Below are positions 32,560 through 42,367 of a DNA stretch of 64,000 nucleotides, piece by piece. This DNA comes from Candidatus Villigracilis affinis (lineage in GTDB: Bacteria; Chloroflexota; Anaerolineae; Anaerolineales; Villigracilaceae): NCBI GenBank assembly GCA_016718275.1, contig JADKEA010000006.1, positions 1 to 64,000 on the forward strand. The letters are read 5' to 3'. A program made the translations under genes and the position numbers. The notes beneath the pieces are model-generated. The model ran no database searches. It was not told the origin of the DNA and saw only the letters and a program-made list of their open reading frames with translations. The first letter of the stretch is position 1. Each line of letters opens with the position of its first letter.

Positions 32560-33996
32560 ATGAAGAAACGCTTCCCTCTCTGGACCATTGGACTGGTCGG
32601 CATCTTTTTGCTGATCCTCGTCCCAGTCCTTTATTTCCTACCCCGTGCCCAATCGAAGAACGACCCTGCGGCATACATTCCTGAAAAACCCATTCACGTG
32701 GATCATAAGGATATTGTCAAAGGTGAATTCAAAACGGGACAGGACGTCACCCGAGCCTGCCTCGAATGCCATGAAGATGCTGCAACTCAACTGATGAAAA
32801 CAACCCACTGGACATGGGAATCAAAAGCTTTCGATGTTCCCTGGCGCGATGAAGATGTGACCATTGGCAAAGCCAATCAGATCAACAACTTCTGTATCGG
32901 CTCACAAGGCAATGAGAACAAGTGCATGTCCTGCCACGCTGGCTACGGTTGGGAACAGGGACGTGAAGCGCAGCAAGACAATCCTGAAAACGTGGACTGC
33001 CTCGCCTGCCACGCAGATACCGGCGCTTACGGCAAAGGCACATTTGGCAACCCTGCTGAAGGCGTTGACCTTCTTGCCGCAGCCCAAAGCGTCCGTGCTG
33101 TAACCCGCGAGAACTGCGGCAAATGCCACTTCGACGGCGGAGGCGGCAACGGCGTAAAGCACGGCGACCTCGATGAGAGCCTCTATTTCCCCGGCGAAAA
33201 CAACGATGTGCACATGGGCGGCGAAGCCAATATGCAATGCACAGATTGTCACTGGACAAAAGATCATCAGATCCTTGGCCGCATGATCGCCGACAACTAC
33301 ACCATTGACCCGCAGGAACAAGTCTCGTGCGAAGAATGCCATGTGGACCAAAAGCACGAAGATGAACGTATCAACACCCATCTTTCTGCAGTGGCCTGCC
33401 AGACCTGTCACATCCCCGCACTTGCGCTCGAAGACCCAACAAAAATTTATTGGGATTGGTCACAAGCTGGGCAGGAAGGCCGCACCGATGACCACTTCAC
33501 CTACCTCAAGATCAAAGGTGAGTTCGTCTACGACAAGAATTTTGCACCCACCTACCTCTGGTTCAACGGCAACAATGAATATCGCTACATTCTCGGTGAC
33601 CAACTTGGCAAGGATGGTGTGACCTACATCAACAAACCCGCAGGCAGCATCGGCGATCAAAAATCAAAGATCTTCCCATTCAAATTACATATCGCCAAGC
33701 AGCCTTACGATGTACAAAACAATTATCTGCTCCAGCCCATCACATCCGGCAAAGACGGTTTCTGGACAACCTTCGATTGGAACAGCGCCTTTGAACTCGC
33801 CGCACCCATCACTGGTCTCGCCTACAGCGGTCAATACGATTTCACCACAACCTACATGTACTGGCCGACCACGCACATGGTCCAACCTGCTGAGCAGGCT
33901 TTGCAGTGTGACGCCTGTCACGGCGAAAACGGCCGCCTCAACTGGGAAGAACTTGGTTATCCCGGCGACCCGATCGAATGGGGTGGAAGAAAGTAA
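32560..33996 (+). CDS. octahaem cytochrome c, tetrathionate-reductase (OTR) family
   Basis: The 478-residue protein has an N-terminal membrane anchor or signal (about 7-28) and eight CXXCH haem sites (CLECH, CMSCH, CLACH, CGKCH, CTDCH, CEECH, CQTCH, CDACH). KTTHWTWESKAF and IGKANQINNFCIGSQGNENKCMSCHAGYGWE are hallmarks of the octahaem tetrathionate reductase family. OTR enzymes reduce tetrathionate and also nitrite or hydroxylamine in vitro, outside the membrane. With the next gene, a b561-type fusion, it could exchange electrons with the quinone pool. Confidence 0.88.
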   Translation: MKKRFPLWTIGLVGIFLLILVPVLYFLPRAQSKNDPAAYIPEKPIHVDHKDIVKGEFKTGQDVTRACLECHEDAATQLMKTTHWTWESKAFDVPWRDEDVTIGKANQINNFCIGSQGNENKCMSCHAGYGWEQGREAQQDNPENVDCLACHADTGAYGKGTFGNPAEGVDLLAAAQSVRAVTRENCGKCHFDGGGGNGVKHGDLDESLYFPGENNDVHMGGEANMQCTDCHWTKDHQILGRMIADNYTIDPQEQVSCEECHVDQKHEDERINTHLSAVACQTCHIPALALEDPTKIYWDWSQAGQEGRTDDHFTYLKIKGEFVYDKNFAPTYLWFNGNNEYRYILGDQLGKDGVTYINKPAGSIGDQKSKIFPFKLHIAKQPYDVQNNYLLQPITSGKDGFWTTFDWNSAFELAAPITGLAYSGQYDFTTTYMYWPTTHMVQPAEQALQCDACHGENGRLNWEELGYPGDPIEWGGRK

Positions 33997-34035
33997 ATTA
34001 GGAATTATGAAGTGCCTAATCCCTAGTTCCTAATT
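33996..34035 (+). other. intercistronic hairpin 1
   Basis: AATTAGGAA (33996-34004) pairs with TTCCTAATT (34027-34035), filling nearly the whole spacer between the two cytochrome genes. There is no T-run, so it is more likely an mRNA processing or stability element than a terminator. Confidence 0.5.
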
Positions 34036-34050
34036 CACAAGGACGACATT

Positions 34051-36738
34051 ATGAACAAATACAAACTCCTCACAATCACAGGACTTCTCATCCTTGTCCT
34101 CGCCATCGGAATCGGAACGGTTCTTGCTTCGCCCGAGCCTGCTCCTGCCCAACAGGGTTCGATCCTGCACCCAAACTTTATCCTGCTCGATTCGAACGGC
34201 GTGAATGTGCTAGAAAGCAATGGCGCAGTCTCCACCACACAAACCTGCGGACAATGCCACGACACCGCCTTTATCGAAAGCCATGCATTTCATGCCGACC
34301 TTGGCCTGTCTGATTATCAGGAAAGCAAAGACCTGAATTCCAGCAACGGCACTTTCGGCAAATGGGACCCACTCACCTATCGCTACCTTTCACAGAATGG
34401 CGATGAACGCCTCGACCTCTCCACCGCCGAATGGCTCAAACTTTACGGTGAACGCATCGTCGGCGGTGGACCTGCCACCACATCCCGCGATGGTGTTTCC
34501 CTCACGAATGTAAAAGCCAGTGAAGGCAATCCTGAAACAGCCTTTCTGAACGAAAACGGCAACGTCAGCACCTGGAATTGGAACGAATCAGGCACAATGG
34601 AAATGAACTGCTTCCTGTGCCACCTCGAATCACCCAACACCACCGCCCGCGCCGAAGCGATTCACGCAGGTAATTTCAGCAGCGCAAACACCGCCACCTT
34701 GCTGGACATGAACATCGTCAGCAAATCTGGCGAAGGCTGGGCATGGAATACGGAAGCCTTCAACGTAAATGGCGAACTCAAGAGCGAGCTGCTCGCCATT
34801 CAAGACCCCACAAACGCAAACTGTGCGGCATGTCACGGCGAAGTGCATCCCAACTCAGGCGATCCACTCACCGTCAGCCAATGTGACTTGAACTATCCAC
34901 AAACCGCCACTACCGGTCAGGTTGTCAGCGGACAGCGCATCAATCAATCCGGCGTGAATCTAACCAACAAGAACGAACTCGATCGCTCGTGGGACATTCA
35001 TGCCGAACGCCAATTGCAATGTACCGATTGTCACTATGCACTGAATAATCCCTCGCACGCTAGTGAATTGCAAGGCACCAACCCTGAGCACCTCGTTTAC
35101 GATCCGCGTTCACTGGAAATAAATGAATATTTGCAGCGTCCAGACCATAACTTTGCGCGCGGCCAAAGCGCGCAATTCAATGTTGCACCCGAATACAAAG
35201 GCACCATGCGCCGCTGTGAAAACTGCCACGACGCAAGCAAGGGACATTCCGACTGGCTGCCCTACATCGACACACACATGGAAGCAGTCGCCTGCGAAAC
35301 CTGTCACATCCCGCAGATGTACGCGCCCGCCATCCAATCCTTTGACTGGACCGTGGTCACAACCGACGGCAATGCAGTGGAAACCTGCCGAGGCGTAGAA
35401 GGCACACCCAACGAAATAACTTCGTTGGTTACCGGCTACAAACCTGTCCTGCTCAATCGCACAAATATTGACGGCAACACCCTGCTCGCCCCATATAACC
35501 TGATTACATCCTTCTATTGGGTGTACGATGACGCAAACGGGAACAAACGCCCCGTGCGCCTAATCGATCTCGAATCGGCATATCTTGAGAATGGGAATTA
35601 CGCTGGCGATATTGTCGCAACATTTGATTCAAACAGCGACGGCAAACTCAGCAACGCAGAACTTACCATCGACTCTCCCGCCAAGGAAGAAGCAGTCAAA
35701 GCCAAACTGCTCGCGCTGGGACTGAATAATCCGCGCATCGAGGGCATGGTACAGCCGTACAGCATCAATCACAACGTCACACGCGGCGAAGATGCGGTCA
35801 ATGATTGCCAATCCTGCCACGATGCAGACTCGCGCGTTGCGCAGTCCATCAAACTTGCCGACAATGCCCCGGCCATACCTGTTTTCGATACGAGCAATAA
35901 TGTCAACGGCACAGGCGCAATCGTCAAGGGCGAAGACGGCGCGTTGTACTACCAGCCGAATCCCGCCAACGATGACATGTATGTCTTCGGTTCGAGCCGC
36001 GTCAGCTGGATCGACTGGTTCGGAGCGATCGCATTCGCGGGTTCGCTTTTAGGTGTACTTGGCCACGGAACGCTGAGATTCTTCTCGTCGAAGAAACAGG
36101 CTCACGGTCCAGTAAGAACCGAGCGGATCTACATGTATGAACCGTATCGCCGCTTCTGGCATTGGCTGCAAACCGCATCCATCATCATCCTGTTATTCAC
36201 AGGCTTGATCATTCACAGACCAGATATCTTCGGTGCGTTCTCGTTCCGCGGCGTGGTGACCGTCCACAATGTTCTGGCTGTCATTCTGGTGATCAATGCG
36301 GCGCTTTCGTTCTTCTATCATATTGCCACTGAACGCATTCAGGAATTCATTCCGCGCCCATATGGCTTTTTCGACGATGCGATGGTGCAGGCGAAGTTTT
36401 ACATCGCTGGCATCTTCAAAGGCGAAGGTCACCCGTTCGAAAAGCGACCTGATAGCCGCATGAACCCGATCCAAAAGATGACCTACTTCATGATCCTGAA
36501 TGTGCTCCTGCCATTGCAGATCATTACAGGCGTGATGATGTGGGCTGTACAAAAATGGCCCGAGATCGCTGGCGGGCTTCCCTTCCTGGCCCCGTTCCAC
36601 TCGCTCGTCGCATGGATGTTCGGCACATTCATCCTTGTCCATGTGTATATGACCACCACTGGCGCAACTCCGCTCGAAGCAATGCGCGCAATGGTGACTG
36701 GCTACGAGGAAGTGGAAGTGCATGAGAAAAAAGGATGA
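34051..36738 (+). CDS. heptahaem cytochrome c fused to cytochrome b561-like membrane domain
   Basis: The 895-residue protein has a signal peptide (about 1-26), then an external region (27-645) with seven CXXCH sites (CGQCH about 65, CFLCH, CAACH, CTDCH, CENCH, CETCH, CQSCH about 586). A membrane segment (WIDWFGAIAFAGSLLGVLG) leads to a b561/formate-dehydrogenase-gamma-type domain with four helices and haem-ligand histidines (FWHWLQTASIIILLF, GVVTVHNVLA, FHSLVAWMFGTFILVHVYM). It probably moves electrons between quinones and the external octahaem protein. Such large fusions are uncommon. Confidence 0.85.
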   Translation: MNKYKLLTITGLLILVLAIGIGTVLASPEPAPAQQGSILHPNFILLDSNGVNVLESNGAVSTTQTCGQCHDTAFIESHAFHADLGLSDYQESKDLNSSNGTFGKWDPLTYRYLSQNGDERLDLSTAEWLKLYGERIVGGGPATTSRDGVSLTNVKASEGNPETAFLNENGNVSTWNWNESGTMEMNCFLCHLESPNTTARAEAIHAGNFSSANTATLLDMNIVSKSGEGWAWNTEAFNVNGELKSELLAIQDPTNANCAACHGEVHPNSGDPLTVSQCDLNYPQTATTGQVVSGQRINQSGVNLTNKNELDRSWDIHAERQLQCTDCHYALNNPSHASELQGTNPEHLVYDPRSLEINEYLQRPDHNFARGQSAQFNVAPEYKGTMRRCENCHDASKGHSDWLPYIDTHMEAVACETCHIPQMYAPAIQSFDWTVVTTDGNAVETCRGVEGTPNEITSLVTGYKPVLLNRTNIDGNTLLAPYNLITSFYWVYDDANGNKRPVRLIDLESAYLENGNYAGDIVATFDSNSDGKLSNAELTIDSPAKEEAVKAKLLALGLNNPRIEGMVQPYSINHNVTRGEDAVNDCQSCHDADSRVAQSIKLADNAPAIPVFDTSNNVNGTGAIVKGEDGALYYQPNPANDDMYVFGSSRVSWIDWFGAIAFAGSLLGVLGHGTLRFFSSKKQAHGPVRTERIYMYEPYRRFWHWLQTASIIILLFTGLIIHRPDIFGAFSFRGVVTVHNVLAVILVINAALSFFYHIATERIQEFIPRPYGFFDDAMVQAKFYIAGIFKGEGHPFEKRPDSRMNPIQKMTYFMILNVLLPLQIITGVMMWAVQKWPEIAGGLPFLAPFHSLVAWMFGTFILVHVYMTTTGATPLEAMRAMVTGYEEVEVHEKKG

Positions 36739-36747
36739 AGGATAAAT

Positions 36748-36776
36748 GATGAAGGATGAATCAGTCATCCTTCATC
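36748..36776 (+). other. intercistronic hairpin 2 (12-bp perfect stem)
   Basis: GATGAAGGATGA (36748-36759) pairs perfectly with TCATCCTTCATC (36765-36776) around a 5-base loop. It lies between the cytochrome fusion and the first transporter gene and lacks a terminator T-run. Confidence 0.6.
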
Positions 36777-36821
36777 TTCAATCCTTTGTGTCTTTGTGTT
36801 AAGAAAAAAAGGAGTAAACAA

Positions 36822-37367
36822 ATGACTACTCAAACAAGAAAAACAATTTTCAACCGACCCGAAAAACCTTATGTGCATCCGTATATCGGCGGGATCGTGC
36901 TTGGAGTTGTATTATTCCTCGCCTTCTTCCTGACAGGCAACGGGCTCGGGTCTTCGGGTGCGACCAGCCGCATCGACGCATTGATCGTGGACAGCATCTC
37001 CCCCGCCCACGTGGATAACAATCCATATTTATTGAAAATGGCTGGCGGCGACAAAAATCCGCTGGATGATTGGATCGTGCCTGTATTCTTTGGTGCATTG
37101 TTCGGCGGTTTTTCCTCGGGCTTCTTCAATGGCCGCCTTAAGTTCATGACCACCAAGGGACCGAACATTTCCAACCGCACACGCTGGCTGATGTCCTTCC
37201 TCGGCGGTGTGATCTTCCTGTATGGCGCACGCATGGCCCGCGGATGTACCTCGGGGCAGGCACTCTCCGGCGGCGCGACCCTCTCCGCAGGTTCGTGGGT
37301 TGTGATGTTCGCCATCTTCGGCGGCGCGTATGGACTGGCATATTTTGTCAGAAAGCTTTGGAATTAA
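36822..37367 (+). CDS. YeeE/YedE family transporter, first half-protein
   Basis: ATG 36822 behind AAAAAGGAG gives 181 residues; the longer upstream frame is hairpin sequence. It has about four membrane segments and the conserved GARMARGCTSGQALSGGATLSAGSW with a key cysteine. YeeE/YedE proteins import thiosulfate or related sulfur compounds, passing the anion along conserved cysteines. It pairs with the next gene, which has the second conserved Cys region, so the two probably form one transporter. Confidence 0.85.
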   Translation: MTTQTRKTIFNRPEKPYVHPYIGGIVLGVVLFLAFFLTGNGLGSSGATSRIDALIVDSISPAHVDNNPYLLKMAGGDKNPLDDWIVPVFFGALFGGFSSGFFNGRLKFMTTKGPNISNRTRWLMSFLGGVIFLYGARMARGCTSGQALSGGATLSAGSWVVMFAIFGGAYGLAYFVRKLWN

Positions 37368-37380
37368 TTACTAATCACTA

Positions 37381-37418
37381 ATTACCAAAACCGTAACGTA
37401 ATTGGTAAATGGTAATTT
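37381..37418 (+). other. intercistronic hairpin 3
   Basis: AATTACCA (37381-37388) pairs with TGGTAATT (37411-37418), again filling the spacer between two genes of this operon. A second AATTGGTAA lies inside, so alternative foldings are possible. Confidence 0.45.
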
Positions 37419-37430
37419 CAGGAGACACAC

Positions 37431-38732
37431 ATGAACTTTCCTCTCCCCTCTCTCGTGGCAGTCAGCGCAGCCAATCCGTGGACATATGTCCTCTTTGCGG
37501 TGATCGGTTTTGCGTTTGGCTATACCCTTGAAATGTCTGGCTTTGGCGACTCACGCAAACTCGCGGCGCAGTTTTACTTCACCGAATTGACCGTGCTCAA
37601 GGTCATGTTCACCGCCATCGTCGTGGCGATGGTTCTGCTCTTTGGCGCGGTCGGCCTGGGCCTTCTCGATTTCAGCCAGGTATGGGTCAACCCAACCTAC
37701 CTCGCCTCTGGCATCGTCGGCGGGCTGATCATGGGCGTCGGATTCATTGTCGGCGGCTTTTGCCCCACCACTTCACTCGCCTCTGCATCCACAGGCAAGA
37801 TCGACGGCATGATGTTCATGCTCGGCGGATTTGTCGGTGCGTTCCTCTTCGGCGAAACCGAACAATACTTCACCCAATGGTACAACAACGCGGGTTACTT
37901 TGGCCGTGTCACACTGGATCAGGTCTTTGGCATTCCGCTCGGTGCGGTCGTTGTGTTGGTTGTTTTCATGGCACTCTTCATGTTCTGGGGTGCAGAACAA
38001 CTCGAACGCATCTTCGGCAAAAAAGACCTGAGCAAAGAACCCAAACTTCGTCCCGTTGGCGCAATGCTTCTTGCGGCAGCAGCCTTCGCTGTATTCTTCA
38101 TCGGCAGCCCATCACTCGAAGATAAATACAACAAACTCACCTTCACCCGCACCGAAACCATCGAACAACTGAACGCCGACCCGATCACGGAAACAAAAAT
38201 CTACACTGCCGATGAAATGCTTTCGAATCGTCTTGTCTTCATTACACCAGCCGAAGCCTTCAAGGCAAAATACAACCAATCCATGAATCCCGTTTATCTC
38301 GATGTGCGTTCCGAAACCGATTACAACCTGTATCACATCGAAGACGCGGTCAACGTCCCTGCTGAACGCATGACTGAGGTCATTCCCGTCCTACTCACCG
38401 AACCACCCGCGAACACCGTCTACATTTTGATGAGCAACGACGAAGCCGCCGCCGTGCAAGCCTGGAAAACCCTCGTCGCATCGAGTGTACCGAATGTGTA
38501 CATCCTCGAAGGCGGAGTGAATAACTGGATCGCATTCTTTGGCAACGACGACAAGGCGCTTCAACCCGACCCGAATGCTGGTGACGACCAATTGGGCTTT
38601 GTCTTCCCCGCAGCATTGGGCAGCCGCTACGAATCATGTTCCCCCAATCCCATCGAATACGAATCGCTCGAATTCGAAGCCAAGATCAAGTTACAGTTGA
38701 AACGTGACAAATCTGGCGGCGGATGCGGATAA
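37431..38732 (+). CDS. YeeE/YedE transporter fused to rhodanese-like domain lacking the active cysteine
   Basis: The 433-residue protein has five or six membrane segments (1 to about 235) with YTLEMSGFGDSRKLAAQFYFTE and GFIVGGFCPTTSLASASTGKIDG, the conserved cysteine loop of the family. An external rhodanese-like domain follows (about 270-375: PVYLDVRSETDYNLYHIEDAVNVPAERM). At the active loop the sequence is YILMSNDEAAA, with no catalytic Cys, so it probably binds rather than transfers sulfur. The protein ends in GGGCG, with a terminal cysteine that could act instead. A terminator follows. Confidence 0.82.
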   Translation: MNFPLPSLVAVSAANPWTYVLFAVIGFAFGYTLEMSGFGDSRKLAAQFYFTELTVLKVMFTAIVVAMVLLFGAVGLGLLDFSQVWVNPTYLASGIVGGLIMGVGFIVGGFCPTTSLASASTGKIDGMMFMLGGFVGAFLFGETEQYFTQWYNNAGYFGRVTLDQVFGIPLGAVVVLVVFMALFMFWGAEQLERIFGKKDLSKEPKLRPVGAMLLAAAAFAVFFIGSPSLEDKYNKLTFTRTETIEQLNADPITETKIYTADEMLSNRLVFITPAEAFKAKYNQSMNPVYLDVRSETDYNLYHIEDAVNVPAERMTEVIPVLLTEPPANTVYILMSNDEAAAVQAWKTLVASSVPNVYILEGGVNNWIAFFGNDDKALQPDPNAGDDQLGFVFPAALGSRYESCSPNPIEYESLEFEAKIKLQLKRDKSGGGCG

Positions 38733-38760
38733 GAACAGTTTTCAATAAAAAGTAATCAGT

Positions 38761-38796
38761 AAAGAAATCGCGCGAGATAATTCGCGCGATTTCTTT
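38761..38796. terminator. bidirectional terminator (15-bp stem)
   Basis: AAAGAAATCGCGCGA (38761-38775) pairs perfectly with TCGCGCGATTTCTTT (38782-38796) around a 6-base loop. It ends the cytochrome-transporter operon and the converging lyase-kinase unit. Confidence 0.85.
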
Positions 38797-38810
38797 CTTC
38801 TTTCCGCACC

Positions 38811-40313
38811 CTACACCTTGAATATCAGATCCAAATACTTCTTCAACAAGTCACTGACCATGCCCCGCATGGGAATTGTCGCTGCCATGCCATAGACAGG
38901 TGCCATTGAGCCTTTTTCTTCAGGGTGTCCTTTGACGTACTCAACCGCCTCGCGCAGGTCAGTCAGGAATCTTTCCGCCACACCGGGCTGAGTATGTCGC
39001 AATGTGACGCACAAATGCACGCAGGTCGGCTTATGCAAACCGTTCAAACTCCATTTTTTATGAGACATGTGATCCAACACCTTATACACGTTGATCGATT
39101 CTGAGGCAAAAGCCACCACAAAAAACGGATCGCCCAAGACATGCAACTCGGGGATCTCCCGAACACCCTGTTTGATTTTTTCGGCTGTTTCAAGAATCCT
39201 CTTCGTTGCAGTCATGTAGCCTTCTTCGCCCATGGAAGTCAGCGCCGCCCAGCAGGAGGCGCTCAATGCACCGGGGCGGCTGCCAGCAAAGGTCGGAGAA
39301 AAATACAACCCGCCAGGCCATTCGGTGGTGGTGTAATACTGAAAATGCCGCAATTCCTGATTGCGATAGAGAATGACCGAGGTCCCTTTTGCGGCGTAAC
39401 CGTATTTATGCGTATCCACCGAAATGGACGTCACACCCGCCAGACGAAAATCAAAGGCTGGTACGTTGTATCCCAATTTCTCTGCCCAAGGCAAAACGAA
39501 ACCACCAAGGCAGGCATCGGTGTGGAAGCCGATATTGTGCTGACGCGCCAGCTCAGACATTTCGGCGATCGGGTCAATGGCGCCATGCGGGAAAGAAGGT
39601 GCCGATCCTACGATGACGATCGTATTCCTTGAGATGGCCTTTTTCACGGCCTTCAAGTCCGCGCGGAAGTTTTCATCCACTGGCACATGAATGGTCTTGA
39701 TGTTGAAATACTGACTGGCCTTGTCGAAGGCCGCGTGCGCCGTTACAGGGACGATCATCTCAGGTTTGGTGATGCCTTTCGTTTCGCGTGCCCAATCACG
39801 ATAGGTTTTCATCGCCAGCATGATGCTTTCTGTACCACCTGAAGAAAGGGTACCGCACACATCCGTGCCCGCCCCGCTGAGCATGTTCGCAGTCATCGCA
39901 ACGATCTCCGCCTCGAATTTGGTGGCACTCGGCCACACATCCGCGTGGAGCGGATTGCTCTGCGAGTTGAGCGCATACACCTGATTTAGAAAATCAATAT
40001 GCTCCTGATCGCCATGATAGACCGCGCCTGAGATGAACCCATCCTTCCAGTGGGATTCTTCCAGCGCACGCATCGCGTCCATTTCGCCCAGAATCTCGGC
40101 ATGGCTTCGTCCTTTTGCGGGGATCTGGGTAAACGTGGTGAATTTATTTTTGTAAGGCTTTACCGAAGTTTCCAACTCGGTCATGATCTCGGCGTATTCA
40201 CCTTCGATCTTTTTCGCGACGCTGGGAATATTCTTCATGCGTTTTTCCAAAAACGCCAGCACCCGCGGATTCAATTTCCCCGCCTGCTTCATCAACGTGT
40301 CCATCCAACTCAT
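38811..40313 (-). CDS. PLP-dependent group II decarboxylase/sphingosine-1-phosphate-lyase-like enzyme
   Basis: The 500-residue protein has the S1P-lyase pattern: [20 protein letters not shown] (phosphate loop), [10 protein letters not shown] (Asp266 at the pyridine nitrogen), and [19 protein letters not shown] with the PLP lysine Lys303. The family cleaves phosphorylated long-chain bases or decarboxylates amino acids. Bacterial members mostly lack the N-terminal membrane anchor, as here. It follows an FGGY kinase by 13 bases, suggesting a kinase-lyase pair acting on one hydroxylated substrate. The true substrate is unknown. Confidence 0.78.
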   Translation of the reverse strand: MSWMDTLMKQAGKLNPRVLAFLEKRMKNIPSVAKKIEGEYAEIMTELETSVKPYKNKFTTFTQIPAKGRSHAEILGEMDAMRALEESHWKDGFISGAVYHGDQEHIDFLNQVYALNSQSNPLHADVWPSATKFEAEIVAMTANMLSGAGTDVCGTLSSGGTESIMLAMKTYRDWARETKGITKPEMIVPVTAHAAFDKASQYFNIKTIHVPVDENFRADLKAVKKAISRNTIVIVGSAPSFPHGAIDPIAEMSELARQHNIGFHTDACLGGFVLPWAEKLGYNVPAFDFRLAGVTSISVDTHKYGYAAKGTSVILYRNQELRHFQYYTTTEWPGGLYFSPTFAGSRPGALSASCWAALTSMGEEGYMTATKRILETAEKIKQGVREIPELHVLGDPFFVVAFASESINVYKVLDHMSHKKWSLNGLHKPTCVHLCVTLRHTQPGVAERFLTDLREAVEYVKGHPEEKGSMAPVYGMAATIPMRGMVSDLLKKYLDLIFKV

Positions 40314-40326
40314 GTTTTTCTCCAGA

Positions 40327-41910
40327 TTAATGCATTCGATTCAAACGGGCATAGATCTTGCGATTGCTTTCGTAGATCGCAAGAAATTCCTGAAACAATT
40401 CATCATAAATTTTACGATTGTCAGGGTTAGGCGTGTATGTATTCGCAATTTTCACATGCGTGCCGATCTCGTCGTATTTCAAATACCCCATCCCAGCGGA
40501 AGCAAGCAAGGCCGCCCCACGCACATTCGCCTCGATCGGGTCCTTCACCTGACGAATGGGACGATTCAACACATCGGCGTGGATCTGACACCAGATATTC
40601 GATTTTGCGCCGCCACCGACCATATTGATGGATTCGACAGGCCGCTTGTTGAATTGCTCCACATATTTCAATAACCAACGAGCATTGTATGCCACCCCTT
40701 CAAAGACGGCCCGCACCATGTCGGCGCGGGTGGTGCTGAGCGACTGATTGTAGAATCCGCCGCGCACGAGATGATCTTCCACAGGAGTCCGCTCGCCATA
40801 CAGCCAGGGAGTGAAGATCAATTTTCCGCTGCCTGCGGATGTCCGCTCGGCCATTTGGTCGAGCAGTTGATAGACATTGGCAGGCTTCTCGCCCACAGAC
40901 AATTCATCCTGCGGGAAGAGAATATTGTTGCGCAAATACTGCAAACATCCACCCGCCGATTCCTGTTCGTTGGTGAGCAAATACCGCCCAGGGATTCCCG
41001 ATGGCAACGCAGCGAGGTTATGAAAAATATCAGTCTTCTTGAATGGGACGTGACAAACCATCCAGCCCGATGTCCCCACGTATAAATGCGGCTCAAAATC
41101 ACGCACTGCGCCAGAACCGACAGCCGCCGAATGCAGATCAGGCGAACCCATGAAGACTTTTACGTCAGCACGCAAGCCCCATGCGCTGGCAATCTCACGG
41201 CGCAGAGTGCCCAATTGCGCATTCGCAGGTTTCAGGTCGGGGAGCTTCGCGCGGTCAATCCCCGCAAGCTGGATCAAGCCATCGTGATACTTCACATTTT
41301 GGATATCGCGATTGTCCGTCATCCAATGCAGTGTGATCGAGTTGAACGACGCGGCGAATTCCCCCGTGAGCAGCAGGCCGATGTAATCCATCGGCTCGAG
41401 GAATTTATAGGTACGTTGATAAATATCGGGGCGGACATCTTTGAGATACAAAATGTGCGCGATAGGATCTTTGCCCGAGTTGCCTGGCGCACCACCTGTC
41501 AAGCGAATCCAATTAAGGATTTTCGACAGACCATATCCTTCGACTTTTGGAAAACCATCCGCGATCTTTTTGATATAAGGCGCGCCGCGCGCATCCATCC
41601 AGATGACGGCGTTTTCGATGGCATTGCCGTCTGCATCCACCGCAACCGTGCCCGACCATTGCGTGGTGTTTGCGATGGCGACGATGTCATCATTTGAAAC
41701 CAATTTCTTCGCAAGCAGACGTTTACACGCGGTGTCGATCGCGCTCCACCAAACGGCGGGTGATTGCTCTGCGCCGCCGTTTGGCAAAAGAATAACTGGC
41801 GTTTCTTGAAATTCGCTTCCGATCAATTCACCTTGCGTGGAAAACAATGCGACCTTGGGGCCTGACGTGCCCAGATCGATTGCGAGAATGAATTTGCTTG
41901 TGGATGCCAT
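40327..41910 (-). CDS. FGGY-family carbohydrate kinase (xylulokinase-like)
   Basis: The 527-residue protein has the phosphate-1 motif [16 protein letters not shown] at the start, [15 protein letters not shown], and [25 protein letters not shown] near the C-terminus. All are typical of the xylulokinase branch of the sugar kinases. The substrate might be a ketose or polyol. Cotranscription with an S1P-lyase-like enzyme suggests that it phosphorylates the substrate the lyase then cleaves, as an aldolase-type pair would do. Confidence 0.82.
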   Translation of the reverse strand: MASTSKFILAIDLGTSGPKVALFSTQGELIGSEFQETPVILLPNGGAEQSPAVWWSAIDTACKRLLAKKLVSNDDIVAIANTTQWSGTVAVDADGNAIENAVIWMDARGAPYIKKIADGFPKVEGYGLSKILNWIRLTGGAPGNSGKDPIAHILYLKDVRPDIYQRTYKFLEPMDYIGLLLTGEFAASFNSITLHWMTDNRDIQNVKYHDGLIQLAGIDRAKLPDLKPANAQLGTLRREIASAWGLRADVKVFMGSPDLHSAAVGSGAVRDFEPHLYVGTSGWMVCHVPFKKTDIFHNLAALPSGIPGRYLLTNEQESAGGCLQYLRNNILFPQDELSVGEKPANVYQLLDQMAERTSAGSGKLIFTPWLYGERTPVEDHLVRGGFYNQSLSTTRADMVRAVFEGVAYNARWLLKYVEQFNKRPVESINMVGGGAKSNIWCQIHADVLNRPIRQVKDPIEANVRGAALLASAGMGYLKYDEIGTHVKIANTYTPNPDNRKIYDELFQEFLAIYESNRKIYARLNRMH

Positions 41911-41990
41911 GGAGCCTCGAATGTGGGAGTTGTGAATGCCTCAAAACACGGCGATGATACACCAACATCAACGAAAAAACCATGCACTTG

Positions 41991-42233
41991 TTAGTCGTCA
42001 TCGTCGTCTTTTTGAATGCCATATGCCCGCGCCACCGCCGCTTCAACCTCGGCCTTAGTATGGGTTTCGCAGGCCACAAGTGCGCGTTGAGGGTGTTTTA
42101 CCAGCCTACCCCCCTCACTCATCACTTTGGCATCCACAAATTTTCCCTGTGCATCAGTGACGACATAAAGCTGATACAGTTTTCCGCACACAATACAACC
42201 ATGCGATTCGCCTTTGGTATGTGTTTCTGTCAT
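41991..42233 (-). CDS. small protein with CxxC and CxxH pairs, acidic tail
   Basis: ATG 42233 behind AAAGGAAG gives 80 residues; the longer frame upstream has no site. SHGCIVCGKLYQLYVV (Cys13, Cys16) and LVACETHTKAEVEAAVARAYGI suggest a small zinc-ribbon-like fold with Cys-x-x-Cys and Cys-x-x-His. The tail is KDDDDD. I do not recognise the family. It stands alone between the kinase and the cyclophilin gene. Confidence 0.6.
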   Translation of the reverse strand: MTETHTKGESHGCIVCGKLYQLYVVTDAQGKFVDAKVMSEGGRLVKHPQRALVACETHTKAEVEAAVARAYGIQKDDDDD

Positions 42234-42367
42234 AACGACTTCCTTTCTTCTTTCAAAAATTGAACAGGCCAGAGAATACTCCAGCCTGTTCAAACACATC
42301 ACTTGCGCCAAAACAATTAATCGCGCTGAGCAGGATTGCTGGATTTAGGTCTGCATTCCAACCAATT

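Noticed and set aside
36756..36821. Longer N-terminus for the first YeeE/YedE protein
   Set aside because: This part is the perfect hairpin of the spacer; AAAAAGGAG directly precedes ATG 36822.
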